Below the pieces are notes generated by a model that was given only the letters and a program-made list of their open reading frames with translations, did no database searches and was not told where the DNA came from. From contig CAMDSU010000029.1 of the NCBI GenBank assembly GCA_945907335.1, positions 1-13,847 of the forward strand: a stretch of 13,847 bases of DNA. Direction: 5' to 3'. The position numbers were made by a program, and so were the translations under genes. The stretch is from Bordetella parapertussis. GTDB taxonomy: Bacteria; Pseudomonadota; Gammaproteobacteria; Burkholderiales; Burkholderiaceae_C. Every line of letters begins with the position of its first letter. The first letter of the stretch is position 1. Positions 7,473-13,847 of the stretch are shown piece by piece.

Positions 7473-7499
7473 AAAACCGTCCTTGTTAGCATTGACTGC

Positions 7500-8327
7500 A
7501 TGAATATGCAAAACACTTTGCCCGAATTCGGGCTCATCATTGTCGGTGACGAAATACTCTCGGGCAAGCGGCAAGACAAACACCTGCAAAAGGTGATTGA
7601 ATTACTGTCACTCCGCGGATTGAGTATCGGTTACGCAGACTACGTCGGTGACGATCCGCGTCGATTGACGCAAACCTTGCAACGTGCATTCCATCAACCG
7701 GGCGTGGTGTTTTGTTGTGGCGGCATCGGCGCAACGCCGGATGACCATACGCGTCAATCAGCCGCCGCAGCACTGGGGCTTGAGTTGGTGTTGCACCCTG
7801 AGGCCGAACAATTGATCCGCGAACGCACACGTGATGTGGCGCTCGAACAAGGTTTGCCTTACGAGCCCCTGCGTGAAGACAATATGCACCGATTGAACAT
7901 GGGGCGTTTTCCTGCGGGTGCGGAGATCATCCCCAATCCGTACAACAAAATTCCCGGATTCACCTGTCGCGGCCCCGCTGGCACAGTGCATTTTGTGCCC
8001 GGCTTTCCGGTCATGGCTTGGCCCATGATCGATGGTGTGTTGACCCGTCTCTATGCGGGCTTGTCCCGCCCCGGTGAACGCATGGAGAAGTCGGTGATCG
8101 TCATGGGTTCGATGGAGGCCAGCCTCACGCCCTTGATGGAGGCTATCGAGGCGGAATTTGCGGACATCAAGGTGTTTAGCTTGCCAAGTGTTGACCACCC
8201 TGAATATGGCAGACATATCGAGCTTGGGGTGAAAGGGCCGCGCCAGACCGTGGAATCTGCATTCGCGCAATTGGTGGATGGATTGCACATATTTGGTGCA
8301 AAATTAGGCCCTGAATTGGTGCGATAA
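7500..8327 (+). CDS. MoCF/CinA-N-type molybdopterin-binding-fold protein
   Basis: The frame is open from 7269, but the upstream part overlaps the oppositely oriented hydroxylase gene and is not protein-like. The likely start is ATG at 7500 (ATG at 7506 also possible; neither has a strong Shine-Dalgarno), giving 275 residues. VGDEILSG (15-22) and CGGIGATPDDHTRQ (73-86) are the signature loops of the MoaB/MogA/CinA-N fold, which binds molybdopterin in cofactor synthesis and is also found in CinA-like nucleotide-processing enzymes. The C-terminal CinA deamidase domain is absent; instead about 170 residues follow as in stand-alone MoCF proteins. It is divergent from the molybdenum hydroxylase, which suggests but does not prove a link to its cofactor. 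Its last codons overlap the NtrC-type sites upstream of glnA. Confidence 0.82.
   Translation: MNMQNTLPEFGLIIVGDEILSGKRQDKHLQKVIELLSLRGLSIGYADYVGDDPRRLTQTLQRAFHQPGVVFCCGGIGATPDDHTRQSAAAALGLELVLHPEAEQLIRERTRDVALEQGLPYEPLREDNMHRLNMGRFPAGAEIIPNPYNKIPGFTCRGPAGTVHFVPGFPVMAWPMIDGVLTRLYAGLSRPGERMEKSVIVMGSMEASLTPLMEAIEAEFADIKVFSLPSVDHPEYGRHIELGVKGPRQTVESAFAQLVDGLHIFGAKLGPELVR
8284..8300. promoter_or_regulatory. NtrC (NRI) binding site, strong match
   Basis: TGCACATATTTGGTGCA fits the dyad TGCAC-N7-GTGCA known for enteric NtrC sites, with both half-sites perfect. It lies inside the last codons of the MoCF gene, centred about 200 bp upstream of the expected glnA transcription start, within the distance over which sigma-54 enhancers act. 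Its association with the -24/-12 promoter and with ntrBC downstream makes chance unlikely. Confidence 0.75.
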
Positions 8328-8350
8328 AAAATACGCACCAAAAAAGCGCG
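8307..8350. promoter_or_regulatory. Two weaker NtrC-like sites
   Basis: GGCCCTGAATTGGTGCG (8307-8323) and CGCACCAAAAAAGCGCG (8334-8350) each keep one good half-site (GGTGC or GCACC) and a degenerate second half in the same 17-bp frame. Their centres are about 23 and 50 bp downstream of the strong site. Arrays of strong and weak sites are normal in sigma-54 enhancers. The inner half-sites also form a hairpin-like inverted repeat, which is an alternative explanation. Confidence 0.45.
8316..8341. repeat. 8-bp inverted repeat across the MoCF stop codon
   Basis: TTGGTGCG (8316-8323) and CGCACCAA (8334-8341) are perfect inverted copies around an A-rich 10-nt loop that contains the TAA stop. The stem is followed by A residues, not T residues, so it is not an intrinsic terminator on the plus strand. 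It may fold in mRNA or simply reflect the two facing NtrC half-sites. Confidence 0.6.
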
Positions 8351-8468
8351 TAAAATTCTAACTTCCAAACGGTTAAATTGTTATAAATGATAAATTTTAT
8401 TCGTCTAATTTCATTCCTACCTATGAGGCGGGTTCGCCGTTTCAACTTTTTTCTGGTTCTCTGACAGG

Positions 8469-8484
8469 TGGCATAAATCATGCA
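8469..8484 (+). promoter_or_regulatory. Sigma-54 (RpoN) promoter of glnA
   Basis: TGGCATAAATCATGCA matches the RpoN consensus TGGCAC-N5-TTGCA with the invariant GG (8470-8471) and GC (8482-8483) at the required spacing. Transcription would start near 8495, leaving an untranslated leader of about 38 nt before the glnA ATG. The AT-rich stretch at about 8340-8412, between the enhancer sites and promoter, would favour DNA bending. Confidence 0.8.
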
Positions 8485-8532
8485 CGACAATATTGAGTTT
8501 TCCAATTCACACTAACCTCTCAGGAGATACAG

Positions 8533-9948
8533 ATGGCCAAGACCGTCGCCGACGTCATGAAGGACGTCAAAGACAATGAAATCAAATTTGTTGACTTCCG
8601 CTTTACCGATACCCGTGGCAAAGAACAGCACGTGAGCGTGCCGATTTCAGCGTTCAACGAAGACAAATTTTCTGAAGGCCACGCATTCGACGGTTCCTCC
8701 ATCGCCGGTTGGAAAGGCATTGAAGCCTCTGACATGTTGTTGATGCCTGACCCCAATACCTCATTCATCGACCCCTTCTTCCAAGAGCCCACTCTGGTGT
8801 TGTCATGCGACGTGCTCGAGCCCGGTGACGGCAAAGCCTATGACCGCGATCCGCGTTCTATCGGCAAGCGCGCAGAGGCGTATCTCAAAGCGTCCGGCAT
8901 GGGTGACACCGCGTACTTCGGTCCCGAGCCAGAGTTCTTCATTTTTGACAATGTGCAATGGGGCAATGAAATGTCCGGCGCATTCTTCAAGATCGACGAG
9001 TACGAAGCCCCTTGGAACAGCGGCGCCAAACTCGAAGGCGGTAACCGCGGTCACCGTCCCACGGTCAAAGGCGGCTATTTCCCCGTGCCACCCGTCGACA
9101 GCACGCAAGACATGCGCGCCGAAATGGTCATGTTGATCGAAGAAATGGGCATCCCGGTTGAAGTGTTCCACCACGAAGTGGCGGGCGCCGGTCAAAACGA
9201 AATCGGCACCAAATTCAGCACCTTGGTTGAACGTGCCGACTGGACGCAAAAACTCAAATACGTGGTGTGGAACGTGGCTAACGCTTACGGCAAAACCGCT
9301 ACTTTCATGCCCAAGCCCATCGTCGGCGACAACGGCTCCGGCATGCACGTTCACCAGTCCATCTGGAAAGACGGCAAAAACCTGTTTGCAGGCAAAGGCT
9401 ACGCCGGTTTGAGCGACACCGCTTTGTTCTACATCGGCGGCATCATCAAACACGCACGCGCTTTGAACGCCATCACCAACCCGACCACCAATAGCTACAA
9501 GCGTTTGGTGCCCGGTTTTGAAGCGCCGGTGAAGTTGGCTTACTCCAGCCGTAACCGTTCTGCCTCTATCCGTATTCCTCACGTGGCTTCTGACAAAGCA
9601 CGTCGTATCGAAGCACGTTTCCCAGACCCCATGGCCAACCCCTACCTGTGCTTTGCCGCACTGATGATGGCGGGCTTGGACGGTATCGAAAACAAAATCC
9701 ACCCTGGCGAAGCAGCCACCAAAGATTTGTACCATTTGCCACCAGAGGAAGACGCGTTGGTGCCCACCGTGTGTCACAGCTTGGACCAAGCCTTGGAGTA
9801 TTTGGACAAGGGCCGTGGCTTCCTGACCAAAGGCGGCGTGTTCACTGACAGCATGATCGATGCTTACATCGAACTCAAAATGCAGGAAGTCACACGTTTT
9901 CGCATGGCCACCCATCCGGTGGAATTCGACATGTACTACTCACTCTGA
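8533..9948 (+). CDS. glnA: Glutamine synthetase, type I
   Basis: The 471-residue protein is full length for a GSI subunit and starts at an ATG with a strong Shine-Dalgarno (AGGAG, 6 nt upstream). It makes glutamine from glutamate, ammonia and ATP in the cytoplasm as a dodecamer. Visible signatures are [14 protein letters not shown] (21-34), FDGSSIAGW (52-60), the metal ligands in [10 protein letters not shown] (130-139), [12 protein letters not shown] (213-224), the ATP-binding [10 protein letters not shown] (267-276), and NRSASIRIP (341-349). The adenylylation tyrosine is conserved as Y400 in LYHLPPEE, so activity should be controlled by GlnE in response to PII. Transcription is probably nitrogen-controlled through the RpoN promoter and NtrC sites just upstream. 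Confidence 0.98.
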   Translation: MAKTVADVMKDVKDNEIKFVDFRFTDTRGKEQHVSVPISAFNEDKFSEGHAFDGSSIAGWKGIEASDMLLMPDPNTSFIDPFFQEPTLVLSCDVLEPGDGKAYDRDPRSIGKRAEAYLKASGMGDTAYFGPEPEFFIFDNVQWGNEMSGAFFKIDEYEAPWNSGAKLEGGNRGHRPTVKGGYFPVPPVDSTQDMRAEMVMLIEEMGIPVEVFHHEVAGAGQNEIGTKFSTLVERADWTQKLKYVVWNVANAYGKTATFMPKPIVGDNGSGMHVHQSIWKDGKNLFAGKGYAGLSDTALFYIGGIIKHARALNAITNPTTNSYKRLVPGFEAPVKLAYSSRNRSASIRIPHVASDKARRIEARFPDPMANPYLCFAALMMAGLDGIENKIHPGEAATKDLYHLPPEEDALVPTVCHSLDQALEYLDKGRGFLTKGGVFTDSMIDAYIELKMQEVTRFRMATHPVEFDMYYSL

Positions 9949-9995
9949 GCACAGGCATGCGATTCAATCACGGGCTGCAAAGCTTGTGAACTCAG

Positions 9996-10018
9996 GGCGG
10001 CCGTGTGCCGCCTTTTTT
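9996..10018 (+). terminator. Rho-independent terminator after glnA
   Basis: GGCGGC (9996-10001) pairs perfectly with GCCGCC (10007-10012) around a CGTGT loop and runs directly into six T residues (10013-10018). It lies 47 bp after the glnA stop and 24 bp before the next start, so it should make glnA mRNA far more abundant than the ntrBC part of the locus. Confidence 0.9.
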
Positions 10019-10042
10019 CATGGTGCCAAGGAGAATTACGCG

Positions 10043-10543
10043 ATGAACAAGCCGCTTCAAGTTGTTTGCATCTTGGCAAGTTTGTGTGTTGCGCCTTCGT
10101 GGGCGCAAGACCCGGCATACCCTGTATGGCGCTGCGGACATGAATTCACCAATCAACCTCGGCCGGGACAAAATTGTCAGGTGGTTGACTTGCCTGCCGA
10201 GATCACCATGACCGCACCGCGAAAGCGTCCCAACATTGATAAACCCAACCAAACACCACCGATCTTGGTGATGCCGCGCATAGACTTCAATAACCCAACG
10301 CCGCCGATCATAGGCATACCCCCCATAGGCTCCACCAGCAACCCCATGCCTTCAGTCTTGGTCATGCCATCCATTGACATCAACACCCAACGGCAGCGCG
10401 ATGCTTCGGCAAAAAGCATATTGAATGATGAGTTGGTGAAAACACAAACCCGTTGTTTGCAGTTACCTGCCAACAGCACAGACTTGGTGCGATGCCGTGC
10501 AGACGAAGCCGCTTTGCGCCGCGAACTGGCGCGTGCGCCCTGA
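10043..10543 (+). CDS. Secreted proline-rich hypothetical protein between glnA and ntrB
   Basis: The start is ATG at 10043 with a Shine-Dalgarno AAGGAG 9 nt upstream, giving 166 residues; the longer upstream frame overlaps glnA. Residues 1-22 form a Sec signal peptide ending in SWA before QD. The mature N-terminus, VWRCGHEFTNQPRPGQNC, resembles the short DUF4124-like segment of proteins often found beside betaproteobacterial ntrB, but the match is by eye and tentative. The middle is proline-rich with a repeated ILVMPxID element (PPILVMPRID and PSVLVMPSID). The C-terminal 45 residues are charged and helical (DASAKSILNDELVKTQ, ADEAALRREL) and hold two cysteines. No enzymatic motif is seen. Its stop lies 14 bp before the ntrB start, so it is co-transcribed with ntrBC. 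Confidence 0.8.
   Translation: MNKPLQVVCILASLCVAPSWAQDPAYPVWRCGHEFTNQPRPGQNCQVVDLPAEITMTAPRKRPNIDKPNQTPPILVMPRIDFNNPTPPIIGIPPIGSTSNPMPSVLVMPSIDINTQRQRDASAKSILNDELVKTQTRCLQLPANSTDLVRCRADEAALRRELARAP
10263..10392 (+). repeat. Imperfect internal tandem duplication, about 38 bp per arm
   Basis: The segments 10263-10300 and 10356-10392 start with TCTTGGTGATGCC and TCTTGGTCATGCC and end in the same CCCAACG; they lie 93 bp (31 codons) apart in phase. The second arm is one base shorter, so its last bases are read in another frame (NPT in the first, TQR in the second). A more degenerate middle copy (IIGIPPIG) lies between them. Confidence 0.55.
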
Positions 10544-10557
10544 ACTGGACAACAACC

Positions 10558-11613
10558 GTGCAGGACCAACGTTTCAGCGCATTCAATTTGCTGGCCACCT
10601 TGGTGTTGGTGGTTCAAGCCGACAACCGTGTGTTGTTTGCCAATGCATCGTTTGAGGACATGATGGGTTTGTCCCGCCGCAATTTGCATGGGGCAGATGT
10701 GCCTTCGTTATTCGTGGATGAAACCGCGATCTCTCAGTCCTTGGACGGGGCCAGACGGCATGACTTTGCAGCCTTGCGGTTTGATGCCCAACTCAAGCGC
10801 CAAGGCAGCGAGCCATTTGCGGTGCATGTGGTGGTGGCTGCGACAGAAGACCCACGCGAAGTGTTGATTGAGTTGCTGCCGCAGGAAACCCAAAGCCGCC
10901 AAGACCGCGAAGAGCGGCAGTTGGAACACGCCCAAGCCAACAAAGAATTGATCCGCAATTTGGCGCACGAAATCAAAAATCCGCTGGGCGGCATACGCGG
11001 CGCGGCACAGTTGCTGCAATTGGAATTGGATTCACGGGATTTGACGGAATACACCCAGGTGATCGTGCGCGAAGCTGACCGTTTGCAAACTTTGGTTGAC
11101 CGTTTGCTGGCACCGCACCGCCGACCGCATGTGGTGGGCAACGTGAATATCCATGAAGTGTGTGAGCGGGTGCGTACTTTGATACTCGCCGAGTTCCCCA
11201 AAGGCCTGCAAGTGCAGCGCGACTATGACATTTCACTGCCTGAGTTCAGGGGCGACATGGAACAGTTGATACAAGCGGTGCTCAATATTGCGCACAACGC
11301 TGCGCAAGCATTGACCGAGCGGATTGCTGCGGGCGACGCCAAAATCTTTTTGTGCACACGTATCGCCCGGCAAGTGACCTTGGCCAAGCAGCGACATCGA
11401 TTGGCATTGGAATTGCATGTGATTGACAACGGTCCAGGCATTTCGCCAGACATCAGAGAGCGTTTGTTTCATCCTCTGGTGTCAGGGCGCGATGGCGGTT
11501 CAGGTTTGGGATTGAATTTGGCCCAGACGTTTGTTCAGCAACACCAAGGAGTGATCGAGTGTGACAGCCAGCCGGGGCGGACAGATTTCAAGCTATTGAT
11601 TCCGCTGCCCTGA
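10558..11613 (+). CDS. ntrB: Nitrogen regulation sensor histidine kinase NtrB (NRII)
   Basis: The start is GTG at 10558, 14 bp after the preceding stop; the open frame upstream of it overlaps the previous gene and is not protein-like. The 351-residue protein has an N-terminal PAS domain (about 5-115; NRVLFANASFEDMMGLSRR), a dimerisation/phosphoacceptor helix with H137 in LAHEIKNPLGGIRGAAQLL, an N box (LNIAHNAAQAL), a G1 box (DNGPGI, 290-295) and a G2 box (GGSGLGLN, 313-320). It lacks membrane segments, as expected for a cytoplasmic sensor controlled by PII. It phosphorylates NtrC under nitrogen limitation and dephosphorylates it in excess. ntrC follows after 49 bp on the same strand. The lack of a strong Shine-Dalgarno suggests modest translation. 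Confidence 0.95.
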   Translation: MQDQRFSAFNLLATLVLVVQADNRVLFANASFEDMMGLSRRNLHGADVPSLFVDETAISQSLDGARRHDFAALRFDAQLKRQGSEPFAVHVVVAATEDPREVLIELLPQETQSRQDREERQLEHAQANKELIRNLAHEIKNPLGGIRGAAQLLQLELDSRDLTEYTQVIVREADRLQTLVDRLLAPHRRPHVVGNVNIHEVCERVRTLILAEFPKGLQVQRDYDISLPEFRGDMEQLIQAVLNIAHNAAQALTERIAAGDAKIFLCTRIARQVTLAKQRHRLALELHVIDNGPGISPDIRERLFHPLVSGRDGGSGLGLNLAQTFVQQHQGVIECDSQPGRTDFKLLIPLP

Positions 11614-11662
11614 ATGCGTAAAGCAAAAGCAACCAGCATGAGACAACAGGTGAAGTGAATTT

Positions 11663-13195
11663 ATGAAACCCATTTGGATTGTGGATGATGACCAGTCGAT
11701 TCGCTTCGTGCTTGAAAAAGCATTGATGCGAGAAAACTTGCCCACGCGCAGCTTCACGCATCCGCGCGAAGTGTTGCAAGCTTTGAACGACATCTCACCC
11801 GAAGACATCCCGCAAGTGCTGATCAGTGACATCCGCATGCAGGGCGGCTCGGGTTTGGATTTGCTGGCGCAACTCAAAGAGCGCATGCCCGGTTTACCGG
11901 TCATCATCATGACCGCATACTCTGACCTTGATAGCGCCGTGTCTGCGTTTCAAGGCGGCGCATTTGAATATTTGCCCAAACCGTTTGACCTGACCAAAGC
12001 CATCGAGTTGATACGCCGTGCTTTGGAAGAAAGCCAGCGCGAAGCCGTGGGCGCTGTCGATGTGGACAGCACACCCGAGATGCTCGGTCAAGCGCCTGCC
12101 ATGCAAGATGTGTTTCGTGCGATTGGGCGGTTGAGCCAAAGCAATGTCACCGTGATGATCACCGGCGAATCAGGTTCGGGCAAAGAACTCGTCGCGCGCG
12201 CTTTGCACAAACACTCACAACGTGCAGCAGGTCCTTTTGTCGCCATCAACACGGCAGCCATTCCCAAAGATTTGCTGGAAAGCGAATTGTTTGGGCATGA
12301 GCGAGGCGCGTTCACCGGGGCGCAAACCATGCGCCGCGGTCGTTTCGAGCAAGCCGACGGCGGTACGCTGTTTCTGGACGAAATCGGTGACATGCAATTT
12401 GATTTGCAAACCCGCTTGTTGCGCGTTCTCAGTGACGGCAACTTTTATCGGGTAGGTGGCCACAGCGCAATCAAAACTAATGTGCGCGTCATCGCCGCCA
12501 CGCATCAAAACTTAGAGCAGCGCGTGGCCGAAGGCACGTTTCGCGAGGACTTGTTTCACCGATTGAATGTGATCCGGTTGCGCCTGCCACCGCTGCGCGA
12601 GCGGCGTGAAGACATTCCTGTGTTGACGCGACATTTTTTGCAGCAAAGCGCACAGCAACTCGGTGTCGAAGCCAAACGTATTTCAGACTCAGCAATTGCC
12701 TTATTGCAAGACTTTGCATTTCCGGGCAATGTGCGCCAGTTAGAAAATATTTGCCATTGGCTGACGGTCATGGCGCCTGCGCAAGCGATTGAGCCCAAAG
12801 ATTTACCGCCTGAAGTGTTGTCCCCAAGCGCTTCGTATGCTGCGGTCAGTGCTGTTGCGCTTGGTTCACTGAATGGCGCAAGCCATGAAGCATCTGCTGC
12901 TGTGCCAGTCGGTCCGCCAACCGCGTTGAATGGTCATGGCCAAAGTGGGATGCCAAAACCCTTGGTGTTGAATATGCCGGGTGAGGACTGGCAAAGCGGT
13001 TTGGAAGCGCAAGCGATGGCATTGTTGGCAAATGGCCGCACCGATGTGTGGGATGAGTTGACTAAGCGTTTTGAAGCGACGTTGATACAAACGGCGCTGG
13101 CGCATACACGCGGCAGACGCATAGATGCAGCCAATAAATTGGGCATTGGTCGCAACACCATCACCCGAAAGATTCAGGAGCTCGGGTTAGAGTGA
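11663..13195 (+). CDS. ntrC: Nitrogen regulation response regulator NtrC (NRI), sigma-54 activator
   Basis: The 510-residue protein starts at an ATG preceded by AGGTGA. It has a receiver domain (1-120; acidic pocket DDD at 8-10, phosphoacceptor D56 in SDIRM, T84, K106). The AAA+ domain (about 140-375) has Walker A GESGSGKE (168-175), the sigma-54 contact GAFTGA (215-220) and Walker B GGTLFLDEIGDM (233-244). A Fis-type helix-turn-helix follows (about 466-510; GRRIDAANKLGIGRNTITRKI). Phosphorylated NtrC binds enhancers and drives open-complex formation by RpoN polymerase, including at glnA. The linker between the AAA+ and DNA-binding domains (about 388-460) is long and Ala/Ser/Pro/Gly-rich, which accounts for the protein being some 40 residues longer than enteric NtrC. 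Confidence 0.97.
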   Translation: MKPIWIVDDDQSIRFVLEKALMRENLPTRSFTHPREVLQALNDISPEDIPQVLISDIRMQGGSGLDLLAQLKERMPGLPVIIMTAYSDLDSAVSAFQGGAFEYLPKPFDLTKAIELIRRALEESQREAVGAVDVDSTPEMLGQAPAMQDVFRAIGRLSQSNVTVMITGESGSGKELVARALHKHSQRAAGPFVAINTAAIPKDLLESELFGHERGAFTGAQTMRRGRFEQADGGTLFLDEIGDMQFDLQTRLLRVLSDGNFYRVGGHSAIKTNVRVIAATHQNLEQRVAEGTFREDLFHRLNVIRLRLPPLRERREDIPVLTRHFLQQSAQQLGVEAKRISDSAIALLQDFAFPGNVRQLENICHWLTVMAPAQAIEPKDLPPEVLSPSASYAAVSAVALGSLNGASHEASAAVPVGPPTALNGHGQSGMPKPLVLNMPGEDWQSGLEAQAMALLANGRTDVWDELTKRFEATLIQTALAHTRGRRIDAANKLGIGRNTITRKIQELGLE

Positions 13196-13200
13196 TTCAT

Positions 13201-13225
13201 TGCTGCCATGTGCGACATGGCTGCA
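13201..13225. repeat. Hairpin between convergent ntrC and xth
   Basis: GCCATGT (13205-13211) and ACATGGC (13215-13221) form a 7-bp stem with a GCG loop, extended by three outer pairs past one T-T mismatch. It sits 5 nt after the ntrC stop. Neither strand has a T-run next to it, so it is not a canonical intrinsic terminator, though it could stabilise the 3' end or act with Rho. Confidence 0.4.
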
Positions 13226-13271
13226 TAAGGGGATTGAAAGTTGCGTGTGCTGCGGCATCACACCTAAAAAA

Positions 13272-13847
13272 TCAGTCTTTATTCAACGACAAAGTTACCA
13301 CTACCGGTGTATGGTCGCTCGGGCGTTCGTTTTTGCGCGGGGCTTTGTCGATGGTGCAAGCAGCAACCTGTGTTTTCAACTCGTTGGAAGCCAAAATATG
13401 GTCTATGCGCAAACCCCGGTTGCGCCTGAATGCAAACTCGCGGTAATCCCACCATGAATAACTTTTATCGGCTTGCTCAAACAGCCTGAACGCATCGATC
13501 AAACCTAAATCGATCAGCGCTTGAAAATGCGCACGTTCTTCGTCGGTGCAATGGATGGTGCCGGCCAATGCCACCGCGTCCCACACATCCCGGTCGTCGA
13601 CGGTGATGTTGAAGTCACCCATCAACACCAGTGTGTCGTGGCGCGTGAGTTCGTCTTTCAGCCAACCATGTAGCGCGGTCAACCACGCCATTTTGTAGAC
13701 AAATTTGTCGCTGTCCGGCGCTTGTCCATTGGGGAAATACGCGCCGACCACGCGCACACCGTTGACCGTGCCGGTGATCACACGCGCCATGTCATCAGCA
13801 AAACCGGGGATGTTGTGCACCACATCCGTGATGGGGTGCTTTGAAAT
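13272..13847 (-). CDS. xth: Exodeoxyribonuclease III (partial, N-terminus beyond window)
   Basis: The last 191 codons are visible; the gene enters from the right edge in frame (SKHPITDVVHNIPGF), so the GTG at 13823 is internal, not a start. Signatures of the endonuclease/exonuclease/phosphatase fold are VVGAYFPNG, LVLMGDFNI (catalytic Asp-x-Asn), SWWDYR, RIDHIL and the C-terminal catalytic histidine in ERPSDHTPVV. The enzyme is a Mg2+-dependent AP endonuclease and 3'-5' exonuclease in base excision repair. The match to the ExoIII branch (KFVYKMAWL, CTDEERAHF, KNERPSDH) is strong. It converges on ntrC with 76 bp between the stops. Confidence 0.95.
   Translation of the reverse strand: MSKHPITDVVHNIPGFADDMARVITGTVNGVRVVGAYFPNGQAPDSDKFVYKMAWLTALHGWLKDELTRHDTLVLMGDFNITVDDRDVWDAVALAGTIHCTDEERAHFQALIDLGLIDAFRLFEQADKSYSWWDYREFAFRRNRGLRIDHILASNELKTQVAACTIDKAPRKNERPSDHTPVVVTLSLNKD

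Noticed and set aside
7269..7499. Longer N-terminus for the MoCF protein
   Set aside because: This part lies antisense to the IorB-type gene and reads as His/Arg/Pro-rich noise before the family's usual start.
7473..7589. Longer N-terminus for the IorB-type protein from ATG at 7589
   Set aside because: It would bury the twin-arginine motif 40 residues in and overlap the MoCF coding sequence; the GTG at 7472 has a proper Shine-Dalgarno.
3381..8327. A possible new multi-gene system joining the carbonic-anhydrase-like protein, epoxide hydrolase, molybdoenzyme and MoCF protein
   Set aside because: Strands and spacing split them into separate units (convergent at about 3996, divergent at about 7486); only the molybdoenzyme-hydrolase pair looks co-transcribed, and each family is individually known.
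8427..8438. GGCG-GGTT-CGCC hairpin upstream of glnA followed later by TTTTTT
   Set aside because: Only four base pairs, and the T-run is 8 nt away from the stem, so it does not form an intrinsic terminator.
8803..9915. A 370-codon open frame on the minus strand across glnA
   Set aside because: It is the antisense shadow of a highly conserved gene with strong third-position bias; the product is low-complexity in His, Val and Gly and has no domain.

Overview
The window reads as chromosomal DNA of a betaproteobacterium, most likely order Burkholderiales and close to Comamonadaceae. The reasons are the gene order glnA - small secreted protein - ntrB - ntrC - exodeoxyribonuclease III, the style of the CPA2 antiporter and of the Tat-exported IorB-type oxidoreductase, moderate GC content and heavy use of TTG for leucine. 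The taxonomic call is inference from protein character and synteny; no search was run.

Left third (1-5145). A partial glutaredoxin-fold gene on the minus strand has lost both active-site cysteines. It is divergent from a 62-residue four-cysteine protein. Next comes arsH (minus strand), preceded by an 18-codon upstream ORF whose stop overlaps the arsH start. Divergent from arsH is a KefB/YbaL-type cation:proton antiporter, followed by a Tat-exported protein carrying the beta-carbonic-anhydrase zinc motifs. An epoxide-hydrolase-type alpha/beta hydrolase converges on it from the minus strand.

Middle (5196-8532). A Tat-exported molybdenum hydroxylase large subunit of the isoquinoline 1-oxidoreductase beta type probably forms a two-gene operon with the epoxide hydrolase. 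No gene for its usual [2Fe-2S] partner is in the window. Only 27 bp separate its GTG start from the start of a divergent MoCF/CinA-N-type molybdopterin-binding-fold protein.

Right third (8284-13847). This is the nitrogen-control locus. NtrC-type enhancer sites lie in and just after the 3' end of the MoCF gene. A -24/-12 sigma-54 promoter follows, then glnA, a strong intrinsic terminator, a small secreted proline-rich protein with an internal duplication, ntrB and ntrC. The picture is the classic loop: NtrB phosphorylates NtrC when nitrogen is limiting, NtrC-P drives sigma-54 transcription of glnA, and readthrough of the terminator supplies ntrBC. A convergent exodeoxyribonuclease III gene (xth) runs off the right edge.

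I see no CRISPR array, transposase, phage gene, tRNA or rRNA, and no stretch over 300 bases without a gene. Most of the window is ordinary core or near-core gene content. I do not find a convincing new multi-gene system. The points most worth a second look are the NtrC sites embedded in a coding region, the cysteine-less glutaredoxin, the upstream ORF before arsH, the Tat-exported carbonic-anhydrase-like protein, and the IorB-type subunit without a visible IorA.
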